From Methylobacterium mesophilicum SR1.6/6 (GTDB taxonomy: Bacteria; Pseudomonadota; Alphaproteobacteria; Rhizobiales; Beijerinckiaceae): 64,000 nt of DNA. The notes below the pieces were generated by a model that made no database searches, was not told where the DNA came from, and was given only the letters and a program-made list of their open reading frames with translations. This document shows, one piece after another, positions 29,315 to 38,114 of this stretch; position 1 is the stretch's first letter; every line of letters starts with the position of its first letter. A program made the position numbers and the translations under genes. The stretch spans positions 1,123,612 through 1,187,611 of the forward strand of contig NZ_CP043538.1 of assembly GCF_000364445.2 (NCBI RefSeq), read 5' to 3'.

Positions 29315-29575
29315 ATGCGAACACACCGGTTCCTCCGGCTTGCCGCGCCCCTCCTGCTCGCCGGGCTCGTCCTGGCACCGGAGCCCTCCGCAGCCCGGCA
29401 CGGGCACGGATACAGGCATGGACACAGGCACGCGCCGCGCGTGATCCGGCACCACCGGGTCCGCCTGGACCCGGTCCCGGTCGCGCCGCCGCCCGTGCTC
29501 TTCCGGGACTATCTGCCGCGCAACCACAACGTCCCGATGTACAACGAGCCGCCCCGGCGCGGGCCGGCCTGGTGA
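29315..29575 (+). CDS. Small histidine-rich secreted protein
   Basis: Protein of 86 residues with a signal peptide (MRTHRFLRLAAPLLLAGLVL, cut near PSAA). The mature part begins with a His/Arg/Gly tract (RHGHGYRHGHRHAPRVIRHH) and is proline-rich at the end (PPPVLFRDYLPRNHNVPM). The His tract might bind metal, an inference only. I chose ATG 29315 because GGAG precedes it and the signal peptide starts there. The longer frame from 29237 would add a threefold 15-base tandem repeat (LKRLV) that looks non-functional. Confidence 0.6.
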   Translation: MRTHRFLRLAAPLLLAGLVLAPEPSAARHGHGYRHGHRHAPRVIRHHRVRLDPVPVAPPPVLFRDYLPRNHNVPMYNEPPRRGPAW

Positions 29576-29591
29576 CGCGCCGGCGACGCCC

Positions 29592-30140
29592 TCAGCTCTC
29601 CAGCTCGCTGTCCCAGTACAGGTAGTCGAGCCACGTGTGGTGGTACTGCCGGTGGTCGAACTCGGGCTGGCGGTGGTGCAGCTCGTAGCGCGTCGGCCGG
29701 CGGGGCGCGTTCATCAGCGGCATGTCGGCCTCGTCGGGCGTGCGGTTGGCCTTGCGCAGGTTGCAGGGCGAGCAGGCCGCCACGACGTTCTCCCAGCTCG
29801 ACAGGCCGCCCCGGGAGCGCGGCACCACGTGGTCGAAGGTCAGGCCGCCCGAGGGCAGCCGCAGGCCGCAATACTGGCAGCTGAACCCGTCGCGCAGGTA
29901 GATGTTGTAGCGCGTGAAGGCCGGGCTGCGGGCCAGCGCCACGTAGTTCTTCAGCGCCACCACGCTCGGCACCCGCAGGGCGCGGGACGGCGAGCGGGCC
30001 TCCACGTCGTAGCTCGCCACCAGGGTGACCCGGTCGAGGAACAGGGCCGTGAACGCGTCCTTCCAGGACCAGAGCGAGAGCGGATTGTACGAGAGCGGCC
30101 GATAATCCGCGTTGAGGACGAGGGTTTGGAGATCCATCAT
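29592..30140 (-). CDS. HNH endonuclease family protein
   Basis: Protein of 182 residues with an HNH nuclease domain at about residues 85-150. Two zinc-binding pairs are seen (CQYCG and CSPCN) around the catalytic stretch LTFDHVVPRSRGGLSSWENV. The N-terminal part (MMDLQTLVLNADYRPLSYNP, then LSLWSWKDAFTALFL) is the domain usually found with this chromosomal HNH type in alphaproteobacteria. The protein is not linked to a mobile element or restriction system here; its role is unknown. Two adjacent ATGs (30138-30140 and 30135-30137) are possible starts. Confidence 0.85.
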   Translation of the reverse strand: MMDLQTLVLNADYRPLSYNPLSLWSWKDAFTALFLDRVTLVASYDVEARSPSRALRVPSVVALKNYVALARSPAFTRYNIYLRDGFSCQYCGLRLPSGGLTFDHVVPRSRGGLSSWENVVAACSPCNLRKANRTPDEADMPLMNAPRRPTRYELHHRQPEFDHRQYHHTWLDYLYWDSELES

Positions 30141-30667
30141 CGGCGCGACTCTTCGGACTATCTCGAACGCGGATAACGCGCGGGACCGCGCCACCGCCCC
30201 ACAGGCCCGTCCGGACCGGCCCAGGGCCGATGCGGGACGGGCCGGCGCGCGGCGCGTCGGCTTGGCGGGAGAGGCGGAGGGAGCAACAGGGCGGCGGGCC
30301 GGCGCGCGGGGGCGCCGGTCGGGGCGGTCACATCCGGAACGCGGCCGGGCCGGGCCGGCGCTGTCACCGGCCGTGCCCTTTCGCGTGATGACGAAAAGGC
30401 CCTGTCCATCAGGTGTTCATCTAATCCCAGCGTGACACCCTTGTGAAGCTTTTCCCGCCGGGCCCCAGGGACGCACCCACAGGCCGCCCGCCGGGCGTCG
30501 AATCCGCCCGAGGGTGGGCAGGAGCAACGTTTCGCCCTAAAGCTCGCCCAGAGCGCTGGGCCGCCATGCTGGGCCACTGAGCGGCCAGCCCCGGTCCCCC
30601 ATCCCCGCCGATTCGCCGATGCCGGCCCCGTGACCCCGCATCCGGCGCACCCGACGAGAGGTTGCCC
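30141..30667. other. Intergenic region before the MscS channel gene
   Basis: About 530 very GC-rich bases between divergent genes. The first half is mostly degenerate GGCCGGC-type sequence with several short inverted repeats (GGGCCGGCGCGCG). I see no gene. The second half, with CATCTAATCCCAGCGTGACA near 30418-30437, may carry the promoter of the channel gene. Confidence 0.35.
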
Positions 30668-33394
30668 ATGACTCGTACGCCAGCGCGGATCTGTCCGCGC
30701 CCGTTGCTGCTCCTTCCGGTTCTCACAGCCCTCGTGCTCGGCCCCCCCGCGGTCGCGCCGGCCCTCGCCCAGGCTCAGAGCCAGACGCAGCCTCAGGGGC
30801 AGACCCAGAATCACGCGCCGGCCGGGCAACCTTCGGAGGCCAAGCCTGCGGAGGCCAAGCCGACCGGGCAACCTTCGGAGGCCAAGCCGGCGGAGGCCAA
30901 GCCGGCGGAGGCCAAGCCTTCGGACACCAAGCCGGCGGTCGCGAAGCCCAGCCCGGCACAGGCCGAACTTCCCGAGCAGTTCAAGGCGGTCCGGGCCAAG
31001 ATCGACGCCGCCAAGGCCGAGCTCGATGCCCGCGAGAAGCAGCTCGGCCATAACGACCTGACGGTGGCCGACCTCACCGCCATCCGCGACAGCGCCGTCA
31101 CGGTCACGGACGAGATCCGCACCCTGGTCACCCGCCTCGACGCGCCGCTGGAGGCCGCCCGCGAGCGGCTGGCCCAGCTCGGGCCGAAGCCGAAGGACAC
31201 CCAGGAGAGCGCCGACGTCGCCGAGCAGCGCCTCGAGCGCGAGGCCGCCGTGACCCGGATCGACGAGACCCAGCGGCTGGCCCGCTCCCTGGTGGTGCAG
31301 GGCGACCAGATCGTCGACCGGGTCTCGAACCGCCGCCGCGAATCCTTCACCCGCGACCTGTTCCAGCGCTCCCAGCCGCTGGTCGGACCGGGCCTCTGGG
31401 CCAAGGTGATGGGGGACATCCCCCGGGACACGCGCGCCCTGCAGAGCGCGGTCTCCGACATCGGCCTGCTGTTCTCCCGCAACGGCAGCCTCGGCAACCT
31501 GCTGCTCCTGGGGCTCGCCTTCGGGATCTCGGTCGCGCTGTATTTCGGCCGGCGCAACATCGCCCCGCGCGGCGCCCGCCGCGACGCCGGCAAGACCGAC
31601 CCGTCGCGCCGGGCCGTGATGCTCGCCGCGTGGCGGGTGATCCTGCTCGGCACGGTCCCGGCGGTGGCCGGGTCCTACGCGGTCTACTACGCGCTGGACG
31701 CCACCAACCTCCTGCCCTCCCGGCTCCTGCCGGTGGCGGCCGCGATCCTCGGCGGCCTCGCCTTCATCGCCTTCGTGGAGGCCCTCTGCGACGGGCTGCT
31801 CAGCACCGAGAAGCCGGCCTGGCGCCCCGCGCCCGTGAGCGACGCGGCGGCGGTCCGCCTGACCCGGCTCGCGGTCGGCATCGCCACGGTGATCACCGTG
31901 GTGAAATCCGTGGAGGCCCTGAATTCCGGGATCTCGGCGGCCCTGCCGATCTCCATCGCCACGCGGGGCATCGGCGCCGTGGCGACCGCGCTGATCCTGG
32001 CGATCGGCCTGCACCGCTTCGCCGACACCGAGCAGGAGGAGGAGGCCTGCTTCGGCCCCTACGTGCCGACCAAGACCACCACGGGCATCGGCGGGCCGGC
32101 CCGGCTCCTGGGCTGGGCCGCGGTGGCGCTGATCGGGCTCGGCGCGCTGGTGGGCTACGTCGCCTTCGCGGCCTTCATGATCGACCAGCTGATCTGGGAC
32201 GCGGGCGTCCTGGTGATGCTCTACCTCCTGGTCCAGAGCGTCGACATCTTCATCGGCCGGGCGCTCTCGGACGAGACGCGGCTCGCCACCACGCTCCAGG
32301 CCAATACCGGCCTGCGCAAGCGGTCGCTGAACCAGATCTCGGTCCTGGCGACCGGCGCGGCCCGGCTCGTCCTGTTCCTGGCGGCGGCGGTCCTGGTGCT
32401 GGCGCCCTGGGGGCTCGACTCCACCGACATCCTCTCGTCGGTCCGGCAGGCCTTCTTCGGCTTCAAGGTCGGGGACGTGACGATCTCGCTGTCCAGCATC
32501 GCGCTGGGCGTCGGCATCCTGGTGCTCGGGGTGTTCATCACCCGCGGCGTGCAGCGCTGGCTGGAGAACACCTACCTGCCGGCGACCGACCTCGACGCGG
32601 GCCTGCGCAACTCGATCACCACGGTGGCGGGCTATTGCGGCTTCCTGATCGCGCTCGCGCTCGCCTTCTCGTATCTGGGCCTGAGCCTGGAGAAACTCAC
32701 CATCGTGGCCGGCGCCCTGTCGGTCGGTATCGGCTTCGGCCTCCAGTCGATCGTCAACAACTTCGTGTCGGGCCTGCTGCTCCTCTGGGAGCGCCCGATC
32801 CGGGTCGGCGATCAGGTGGTGATCGGCGATTCCGAGGGCATCGTGAAGCGGATCTCGGTCCGCTCCACGGAGATCCAGACCTTCGACCGCTCGGCCGTGA
32901 TCGTGCCGAACTCGAACCTGATCTCCGGCGTGGTCAAGAACCGGGTGCGGGGCGACCGCTCCGGGCGGGTCAGCATCACGGTCAGCGTCCTGCGCAACCA
33001 GGATCCGGTGCGGGCCGCCGAGATGATCGTCGGCTGCGCGCAGGCGCATTCGGACGTGCTCAAGGACCCGGCCCCGCGGGTGGTGTTCAAGAAGATCGGC
33101 GACCCGTTCCTGGAGTTCGAGCTGCTGGTCTGGATCGTGGACGTGAGCCTCGGCCAGAAGGTCCTGACCGACCTGAACTTCTCCGTGTTCGCGACGCTCT
33201 CGGGGGCGGGCTTCATCCCGCCGCTCGGCCCCGGCTCCAGCATCGTCACCATCCAGGGCCTCGACACGATGCAGAGCGCCATGGGCGAGATCGCCAGCCG
33301 GTTCGGGCTGCCGGCGCCGGCCGCCGAGGCGGCCGAGGCGGGGGAACCGGCCCGGGCGCAGCGGGACCGGGCCCTGCGGAGCGCGGGGGGCTGA
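30668..33394 (+). CDS. Mechanosensitive channel, MscS family with DUF3772 domain
   Basis: Large MscS-like channel of 908 residues, which releases solutes during osmotic downshift. A signal peptide (to about residue 36, ALAQAQS) leads to a Gln-rich stretch and a degenerate repeat of AKPAE units at about residues 55-95. A periplasmic helical domain of DUF3772 type follows (about 100-270, with FKAVRAKIDAAKAELDAREK). About eight membrane helices come next, and then the MscS core. The core has GLSLEKLTIVAGALSVGIG, FGLQSIVNNFVSGLLLLWER, VGDQVVIGDSEGIVKRISVR and STEIQTFDRSAVIVPNSNLI. The cytoplasmic C-terminus follows. ATG 30668 was preferred over TTG 30662. Confidence 0.92.
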   Translation: MTRTPARICPRPLLLLPVLTALVLGPPAVAPALAQAQSQTQPQGQTQNHAPAGQPSEAKPAEAKPTGQPSEAKPAEAKPAEAKPSDTKPAVAKPSPAQAELPEQFKAVRAKIDAAKAELDAREKQLGHNDLTVADLTAIRDSAVTVTDEIRTLVTRLDAPLEAARERLAQLGPKPKDTQESADVAEQRLEREAAVTRIDETQRLARSLVVQGDQIVDRVSNRRRESFTRDLFQRSQPLVGPGLWAKVMGDIPRDTRALQSAVSDIGLLFSRNGSLGNLLLLGLAFGISVALYFGRRNIAPRGARRDAGKTDPSRRAVMLAAWRVILLGTVPAVAGSYAVYYALDATNLLPSRLLPVAAAILGGLAFIAFVEALCDGLLSTEKPAWRPAPVSDAAAVRLTRLAVGIATVITVVKSVEALNSGISAALPISIATRGIGAVATALILAIGLHRFADTEQEEEACFGPYVPTKTTTGIGGPARLLGWAAVALIGLGALVGYVAFAAFMIDQLIWDAGVLVMLYLLVQSVDIFIGRALSDETRLATTLQANTGLRKRSLNQISVLATGAARLVLFLAAAVLVLAPWGLDSTDILSSVRQAFFGFKVGDVTISLSSIALGVGILVLGVFITRGVQRWLENTYLPATDLDAGLRNSITTVAGYCGFLIALALAFSYLGLSLEKLTIVAGALSVGIGFGLQSIVNNFVSGLLLLWERPIRVGDQVVIGDSEGIVKRISVRSTEIQTFDRSAVIVPNSNLISGVVKNRVRGDRSGRVSITVSVLRNQDPVRAAEMIVGCAQAHSDVLKDPAPRVVFKKIGDPFLEFELLVWIVDVSLGQKVLTDLNFSVFATLSGAGFIPPLGPGSSIVTIQGLDTMQSAMGEIASRFGLPAPAAEAAEAGEPARAQRDRALRSAGG

Positions 33395-33401
33395 GGGACC
33401 G

Positions 33402-33983
33402 ATGCGGTTTGGCCCGGGGCCGCCTATATGCCTCGGGCGGCCGTGCCGGCTGCCGAGCGGGGACCAGAGACACGTGGGCGCACGAGACACGAGACGGATC
33501 CTGAGGCGGGCGGCCTGCATCCCGGTGCTGGCGCTCCTCGGCTCCTGCAACACCGAGGCGCCGACGACCTCCGCCTTGCCGAGCATCTACCTGCCGCTCG
33601 CCAGCAACAGCGCCCATATCGACGTCGAGGCGGCGCGCGACATGATCTCGTCCTATCGCCGCAACCGCGGCGCAGCGCCGCTCGCGGTCGATCCCGAATT
33701 GCAGCGGCTCGCGGAGGCCGAGGCGGCCGCCATGGCGCTCGCCGACCGGCCGAGCCGGGCGCAGACCGTCAAGGCCGCGGTGGAGCGGCTCGGCTACGCG
33801 GACGTGAACGCCAACCTCTCGGCGGGCTATCACACCCTGGCGGAGGCGTTCTCCGGCTGGCGCGAGAGCGCGCCGCACGACGCCACCATGCTGGCGCCCC
33901 GGGCGACCAAGATGGGGATCGCCACCGCCTACGCGCCGGGGTCGAAGTACAAGGTCTACTGGGCGCTCCTGACGGCCAAGTAG
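33402..33983 (+). CDS. CAP-domain (SCP-like) lipoprotein
   Basis: Protein of about 193 residues. The secretion signal RRAACIPVLALLGSCNTE contains a lipobox-like LLGSC. The CAP/SCP domain begins at IDVEAARDMISSYRRNRGA, with the typical helix DPELQRLAEAEAAAMALAD. It continues with YADVNANLSAGYHTLAEAFS and SAPHDATMLAPRATKMGIA (the domain's second half, HxxxML). Bacterial CAP proteins are secreted; some act on the envelope, but the function here is unknown. I start at ATG 33402, preceded by GAGGG. A GTG at 33474 would place the signal peptide right at the N-terminus and is a good alternative. Confidence 0.82.
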   Translation: MRFGPGPPICLGRPCRLPSGDQRHVGARDTRRILRRAACIPVLALLGSCNTEAPTTSALPSIYLPLASNSAHIDVEAARDMISSYRRNRGAAPLAVDPELQRLAEAEAAAMALADRPSRAQTVKAAVERLGYADVNANLSAGYHTLAEAFSGWRESAPHDATMLAPRATKMGIATAYAPGSKYKVYWALLTAK

Positions 33984-34399
33984 CCGCGACTCCCATCGCC
34001 TCGGTCCCTCCGGCAGTCCCGTCCCGTTTGGGATCGGCGGCGCCTCCTCGATGGCCCTCTCGAGGACCCTCACGACCACGCGGCGGTTGGCCGGCCTGGA
34101 GGGGGCGTCGGGGAACATCCGCCCAGTGCCGGCCTTGCCGGCGACCGAGGCGAACCGGTCGTCCGGAACTCGGTACCGGCCGGGATCGCGCGAACAGGAA
34201 ATCTTGCTTAGCGGATCGTAAGGAAACTGTTTCGAACCTGTATCGGCTCGTCATCGCCCGTTCAGGCGGAAGCTGGCATAGCCGTTCTCCAAGAGGGGTT
34301 TGACCCGGATCCGGCGCCGATGCCGACCGCGCGGAACTCCTCAGATAAGGCGTGAGACCCGGGTCACACGGGCCGCGCCAGGGGTGGCGGAGCGGTACG
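33984..34399. other. Intergenic region with an OmpA-like antisense remnant
   Basis: No intact gene. On the minus strand, 34190 down to about 33990 reads as protein-like sequence: RVPDDRFASVAGKAGTGRM followed by FPDAPSRPANRRVVVRVLE. This resembles the end of an OmpA/MotB-type domain. It lacks a start and runs into the CAP gene antisense, so it looks like a decayed fragment. The plus-strand part at 34200-34399 is less GC-rich and presumably holds the promoter of the glucan exporter gene. Confidence 0.4.
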
Positions 34400-36175
34400 A
34401 TGGTTCGTCTGTACGGGCGGGTCCTGGGATTCCTGAAGGCGGAAAGGCGGCTGGCCATAGGCCTGGCCGTCACCAACGTGATCCTGGCGATCGCGGCCTT
34501 CGCCGAGCCCCTGCTGATGGGCCGGATCATCGACCAGCTGACCCATCTCAAGCGCGGCGGCGACGCCATGGGCACGATGCTGCCCCTGCTCGCCGCCTGG
34601 GTGGCGTTCGGCTTCTTCACCATCGCGGCGGGCGTGTTCATCGCCCTCCACGCCGACCGGCTCGCCCACCGCAACCGCCTGTCGTCGATGGCGAGCTACT
34701 TCGAGCACGTCCTCGACCTGCCGCTCGCCTTCCACTCGGCCAACCATTCCGGCCGCGTCCTGAAGGCGATGCTGGAGGGCACGAACGGGATGGCGTGGCT
34801 GTGGCTCGGCTTCTTCCGCGACCACCTCGTCGCCCTGGTCTCGCTCGGCGTGCTCCTGCCGATGACCCTGTTCATCAACTGGCAGCTCGGCTCGATCCTG
34901 GTGGTGCTGGTGCTCGCCTTCACGGCGCTGACCACCTTCGTGATGCGCCGGACCGAGGCGCTCCAGGGGCAGGTCGAGGAATTCAATTCCGGCCTCGCGG
35001 CCCATGCCTCGGACGCGCTCGGCAACGTCGCGGTGATCCAGTCCTTCACCCGCGCCAAGGCCGAGAAGGAGGCGATGCGCGGCATCATCACCAACCTGCT
35101 CGCCGCGCAGATCCCGGTCCTGTCCTGGTGGGCGCTCGCCAACGTGGCGACCCGGGCGTCCGCGACCATCACCATGACGGCGATCTTCGTCACCGGCATC
35201 TGGCTCTATCAGGCGGGCTCCACCACGGTGGGCGAGGTCGTGGCCTTCATGAGCCTCGCCACCGCCTTCGTGGCCCGGCTCGACCACGTGGTCGGCTTCG
35301 TCAACGGCCTGTTCCAGCAGGCCCCGAAGATCGCCGAGTTCTTCGAGATCTACGACACCGTCCCGGCGGTGGCCGACCGGCCGCACGCCCGGCAGGTCGC
35401 CCGGTTCGAGGGCGCGGTCACCTTCGAGGACGTCGCCTTCTCGTATGACGGACGGCGCCAGGCGCTGGACGGCGTCTCGTTCTCGGCGCGCCCCGGCGAG
35501 ACGATCGCGCTCGTCGGCACCACCGGCTCGGGCAAGTCGACGACGCTCGGCCTCCTGCACCGCAGCTTCGACCCGTCCGCCGGCGCGATCCGCATCGACG
35601 GGATGGACATCCGCGACGTCGGCCTGTCGTCCCTGCGCCACAACATCGGCGTGGTGTTCCAGGAGCCGATGCTGTTCGCCCGCTCGATCCGCGAGAACCT
35701 GCAGGTCGGCTGCCCCGACGCGACGGACGAGGAGATGCTCGACGCCCTGGAGCGCGCCCAGGCCAGCGCCTTCATGGCGCGCCAGGCCGACGGGCTCGAC
35801 ACGGTGATCGGCGAGCGCGGCCGGTCGCTCTCGGGCGGCGAGCGCCAGCGGCTCTCGATCGCCCGGGCGCTCCTGAAGAACCCGCCGATCCTGATCCTCG
35901 ACGAGGCGACCTCGGCGCTGGACGCCGCCACCGAGCGCAAGCTCCAGGGCGCGCTGGAGACCGTGATGGAGGGGCGTACCACCTTCGTGATCGCCCACCG
36001 CCTCGCGACGATCCGCGACGCCGACCGGATCCTGGTGTTCCACGAGGGCCGGATCGTCGAGGCCGGGACCTTCGACCAGCTGGTGGCCCAGGACGGCCGC
36101 TTCGCCGACCTCGCCCGGGCGCAGTTCATGGCGACCCAGGCCGAGGAGGAGGAAGGACTGGCGCTGGCCGCCTGA
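34400..36175 (+). CDS. ndvA: Glucan ABC exporter (NdvA/ChvA type), fused permease-ATPase
   Basis: Half-size ABC exporter of 591 residues that in rhizobia moves cyclic beta-1,2-glucan across the inner membrane. The six-helix membrane domain occupies about residues 15-320 (VRLYGRVLGFLKAERRLA, then NHSGRVLKAMLEGTNGMAWL). The ATPase has Walker A GTTGSGKST at about 373-381, the Q-loop VVFQEPMLF, the signature LSGGERQRLSIAR, Walker B ILILDEATSALD, and the H-loop FVIAHRLAT. Length and the GTNGMAWLWL motif match NdvA. Start ATG 34400 follows GGAG. No glucan synthase (NdvB) lies next to it, so the assignment of substrate is by family. Confidence 0.88.
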   Translation: MVRLYGRVLGFLKAERRLAIGLAVTNVILAIAAFAEPLLMGRIIDQLTHLKRGGDAMGTMLPLLAAWVAFGFFTIAAGVFIALHADRLAHRNRLSSMASYFEHVLDLPLAFHSANHSGRVLKAMLEGTNGMAWLWLGFFRDHLVALVSLGVLLPMTLFINWQLGSILVVLVLAFTALTTFVMRRTEALQGQVEEFNSGLAAHASDALGNVAVIQSFTRAKAEKEAMRGIITNLLAAQIPVLSWWALANVATRASATITMTAIFVTGIWLYQAGSTTVGEVVAFMSLATAFVARLDHVVGFVNGLFQQAPKIAEFFEIYDTVPAVADRPHARQVARFEGAVTFEDVAFSYDGRRQALDGVSFSARPGETIALVGTTGSGKSTTLGLLHRSFDPSAGAIRIDGMDIRDVGLSSLRHNIGVVFQEPMLFARSIRENLQVGCPDATDEEMLDALERAQASAFMARQADGLDTVIGERGRSLSGGERQRLSIARALLKNPPILILDEATSALDAATERKLQGALETVMEGRTTFVIAHRLATIRDADRILVFHEGRIVEAGTFDQLVAQDGRFADLARAQFMATQAEEEEGLALAA

Positions 36176-36547
36176 GAGGGCGGGAGGCCGCCCCCGCGGC
36201 CGGTGGCCTGTCGTGCCGTGCCCGCTCGGGTTGCGCCCGGGCGGAGGCCGCTTCAGGACCGGCTGCCCCATCCTTCCGCCCCATCCCGGGATGCGCCGCG
36301 GGACATGGGCCGGACAAGGGTCGGACATGGGTCGGGCGCGCCGTCAGGCGGAGGCCCGTTGCCAAGCCGGGATCCTGCAGGCCCATTCCCCATCCGGGCG
36401 GAACTCCATCCGGGCGGACCTGGAGGTCGCCACCCCGGGATGGCAGGCGTTCTGCCCCGGCCGGACGGGCGCCAGGGTTGACGGGCCCGGCCGTGCTTGA
36501 GAAACGTCACGGAACCTGACCTATCACCTGTTGGGAGCGGCCGCGCC
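36176..36547. other. Intergenic region before the MarR-OmpR regulator pair
   Basis: About 370 GC-rich bases with no gene I can support. Short direct repeats are visible, such as GGACATGGG, ACAAGGGTCGGACATGGGTC around 36300-36333, and GATCCTGCAGG. It presumably includes the regulator promoter. The end (GTCACGGAACCTGACCTATC, about 36506-36525) is slightly less GC-rich. Confidence 0.35.
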
Positions 36548-37072
36548 GTGAGACGGACAGCCCCGCACGAGGAGTCCTTCGCGGCAAAGCCCGTCCCGGT
36601 CGCCGCGCAGGCCGCCCTCGGCAGCGACGACCTGATCGAGCTCCTGTTCTTCGCCTACCGCGACTTCGTGGGCGATCCGGACCGGATCCTGGCCGCCTAC
36701 GGCTTCGGCCGGGCGCACCACCGGGTGCTGCACTTCGTCGACCGCTACCCGGGCCTGACCATCGCGGAACTCCTCGACATCCTGCGCATCACCAAGCAGA
36801 GCCTGAACCGGGTCCTCAAGGACCTGATCGGCCAGGGCTACGTGGCGCAGAAGCCCGGCTCCAGCGACCGGCGCCAGCGCCTGCTGTACTGTACGGTTGC
36901 CGGCGCCGGCCTGGCGGCCGACCTCACCCGCGTCCAGGCCCGCCGCCTCGCCCGGGCGCTGGCCGCCCCGGATGCGCGGGGCTCGCCGGAGGATTTCCTG
37001 ATGGCCATGATCGAGCCGGAGGATCGCCCGGCTGTCCAGCGCCTGATGGCGCGGCGCGGGAGCGGCGCGTGA
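36548..37072 (+). CDS. petP: MarR family transcriptional regulator (PetP-like)
   Basis: DNA-binding protein of about 174 residues with the winged-helix MarR domain at about residues 35-130. Seen in ELLFFAYRDFVGDPDRILAA, FGRAHHRVLHFVDRYPGLTI, the recognition helix LDILRITKQSLNRVLKDLIG, and the wing PGSSDRRQRLLY. Its stop overlaps the GTG start of the response regulator by four bases. This matches the petP-petR pair of Rhodobacter capsulatus, in which the pair is needed for cytochrome bc1 gene expression. The start is uncertain: GTG 36548 is preferred; TTG 36497 is possible. Confidence 0.8.
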   Translation: MRRTAPHEESFAAKPVPVAAQAALGSDDLIELLFFAYRDFVGDPDRILAAYGFGRAHHRVLHFVDRYPGLTIAELLDILRITKQSLNRVLKDLIGQGYVAQKPGSSDRRQRLLYCTVAGAGLAADLTRVQARRLARALAAPDARGSPEDFLMAMIEPEDRPAVQRLMARRGSGA

Positions 37073-37776
37073 CGATCCCGGTCCGGGCCGAACTGCCCGA
37101 CGAGGCCCCGCACGTTTTGGTGGTCGACGACGACCGCCGCCTGCGCGAGCTGCTCGCCCGCTACCTCACCGACCAGGGTTTTCGCGTCACCGCGGCGGCG
37201 AGCGCCGCGGAGGCCCGGGCGCGGGCCCAGAGCGTGGTGTTCGACGCCATGGTGCTCGACGTGATGATGCCGGGCGAGAACGGCTTCGACTACGCCCGCA
37301 GCGTGCGCGAGACCTCGCGGGTGCCGATCCTGATGCTCACCGCCCGCTCCAACACCAACGACCGGGTGATGGGACTGGAGATCGGCGCAGACGATTACCT
37401 GCCGAAACCCTTCGAGCCGCGGGAGCTGACGCTCCGGCTCAACAACATCATCAAGCGCAACGGCCGCCCCCGCGAGGTGAGCGCCGAGGCCGTGACCTTC
37501 GGCCCGTTCGCGTTCCGGATCGACCGGGGCGAATTGCGCCGCGACGACGAGCTGATCCGAATCACCGAGCGCGAGCGCGAGATCCTGACGATCCTGGCGA
37601 TGGCGGGCGGCGCCAATGTCGAGCGCGAGCAGCTCGCGGGCAGCGGTGGCGCGGCGGCGGAGCGCACCGTCGACGTCCAGATCAACCGCCTGCGCCGCAA
37701 GACCGAGGTCGATCCCGCCAACCCGGTCTTCCTGCAGACCGTGCGGGGCGTGGGCTACCGGCTCGCGGTGGACTGA
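37069..37776 (+). CDS. petR: OmpR-type response regulator (PetR-like)
   Basis: Two-domain regulator of 235 residues. The receiver (about 14-130) has HVLVVDDDRRLRELL, the phospho-acceptor in MVLDVMMPGENGFDYARSV, ILMLTARSNTNDRVMGLE, and KPFEP. The C-terminal winged helix has ELIRITEREREILTILAMAG, then RTVDVQINRLRRKTEVDPAN and FLQTVRGVGYRLAVD. Translationally coupled to the MarR-type gene. No histidine kinase is found within several kilobases, as in other petPR-type loci. The regulatory target is not visible here. Confidence 0.88.
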   Translation: MTIPVRAELPDEAPHVLVVDDDRRLRELLARYLTDQGFRVTAAASAAEARARAQSVVFDAMVLDVMMPGENGFDYARSVRETSRVPILMLTARSNTNDRVMGLEIGADDYLPKPFEPRELTLRLNNIIKRNGRPREVSAEAVTFGPFAFRIDRGELRRDDELIRITEREREILTILAMAGGANVEREQLAGSGGAAAERTVDVQINRLRRKTEVDPANPVFLQTVRGVGYRLAVD

Positions 37777-37789
37777 AGCGGCGTCCGGA

Positions 37790-38026
37790 TCACACGACGC
37801 GCGGCTCGTCGGGCTTCAGCTTGAGGGCCTTGGCGATCCGGGTGGACAGGCTGCCCACGACGGCCACGGCGGCCTCCCGACCGGCGAGGGCCCGGATCGC
37901 CTCCAGCGCCTCCTCGGCTCCGGGTTTCATCACCGCGTAGACGGTGGAACCCTGCGCCTTGCCGGGTCGCCCCGTCGTGACGGAGACGAGGAAAGTCGTG
38001 TAGCGTCTCCGCAGGCGTCCGGGCAT
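37790..38026 (-). CDS. Small conserved-looking hypothetical protein
   Basis: Protein of 78 residues, convergent with the response regulator and 13 bases away. The sequence MPGRLRRRYTTFLVSVTTGR, then YAVMKPGAEEALEAIRALAG, ends in STRIAKALKLKPDEPRVV. It has a predicted helix-rich, soluble composition and no signal. I do not recognise a family. The good codon usage and conserved-like helix at residues 37-48 make it plausible as a real gene. Confidence 0.5.
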   Translation of the reverse strand: MPGRLRRRYTTFLVSVTTGRPGKAQGSTVYAVMKPGAEEALEAIRALAGREAAVAVVGSLSTRIAKALKLKPDEPRVV

Positions 38027-38114
38027 GTCTCAGCATGTGCCATGTCGGCTAACCATCACCAACACCTGATTTCTCGCGCCTATCCGACACGGGGGATCCG
38101 GCCGCAGCGCCACA

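Noticed and set aside
30158..33586. Very long open frame on the strand opposite to the MscS channel gene
   Set aside because: Translation is full of His/Arg/Asp/Gly repeats typical of antisense frames in GC-rich genes, while the plus strand has a complete MscS protein.
36203..36500. Overlapping 92-95-codon frames before the MarR gene
   Set aside because: Arg/Gly/Pro-biased translations in two frames at once, no start signal and no family; typical of GC-rich non-coding DNA.
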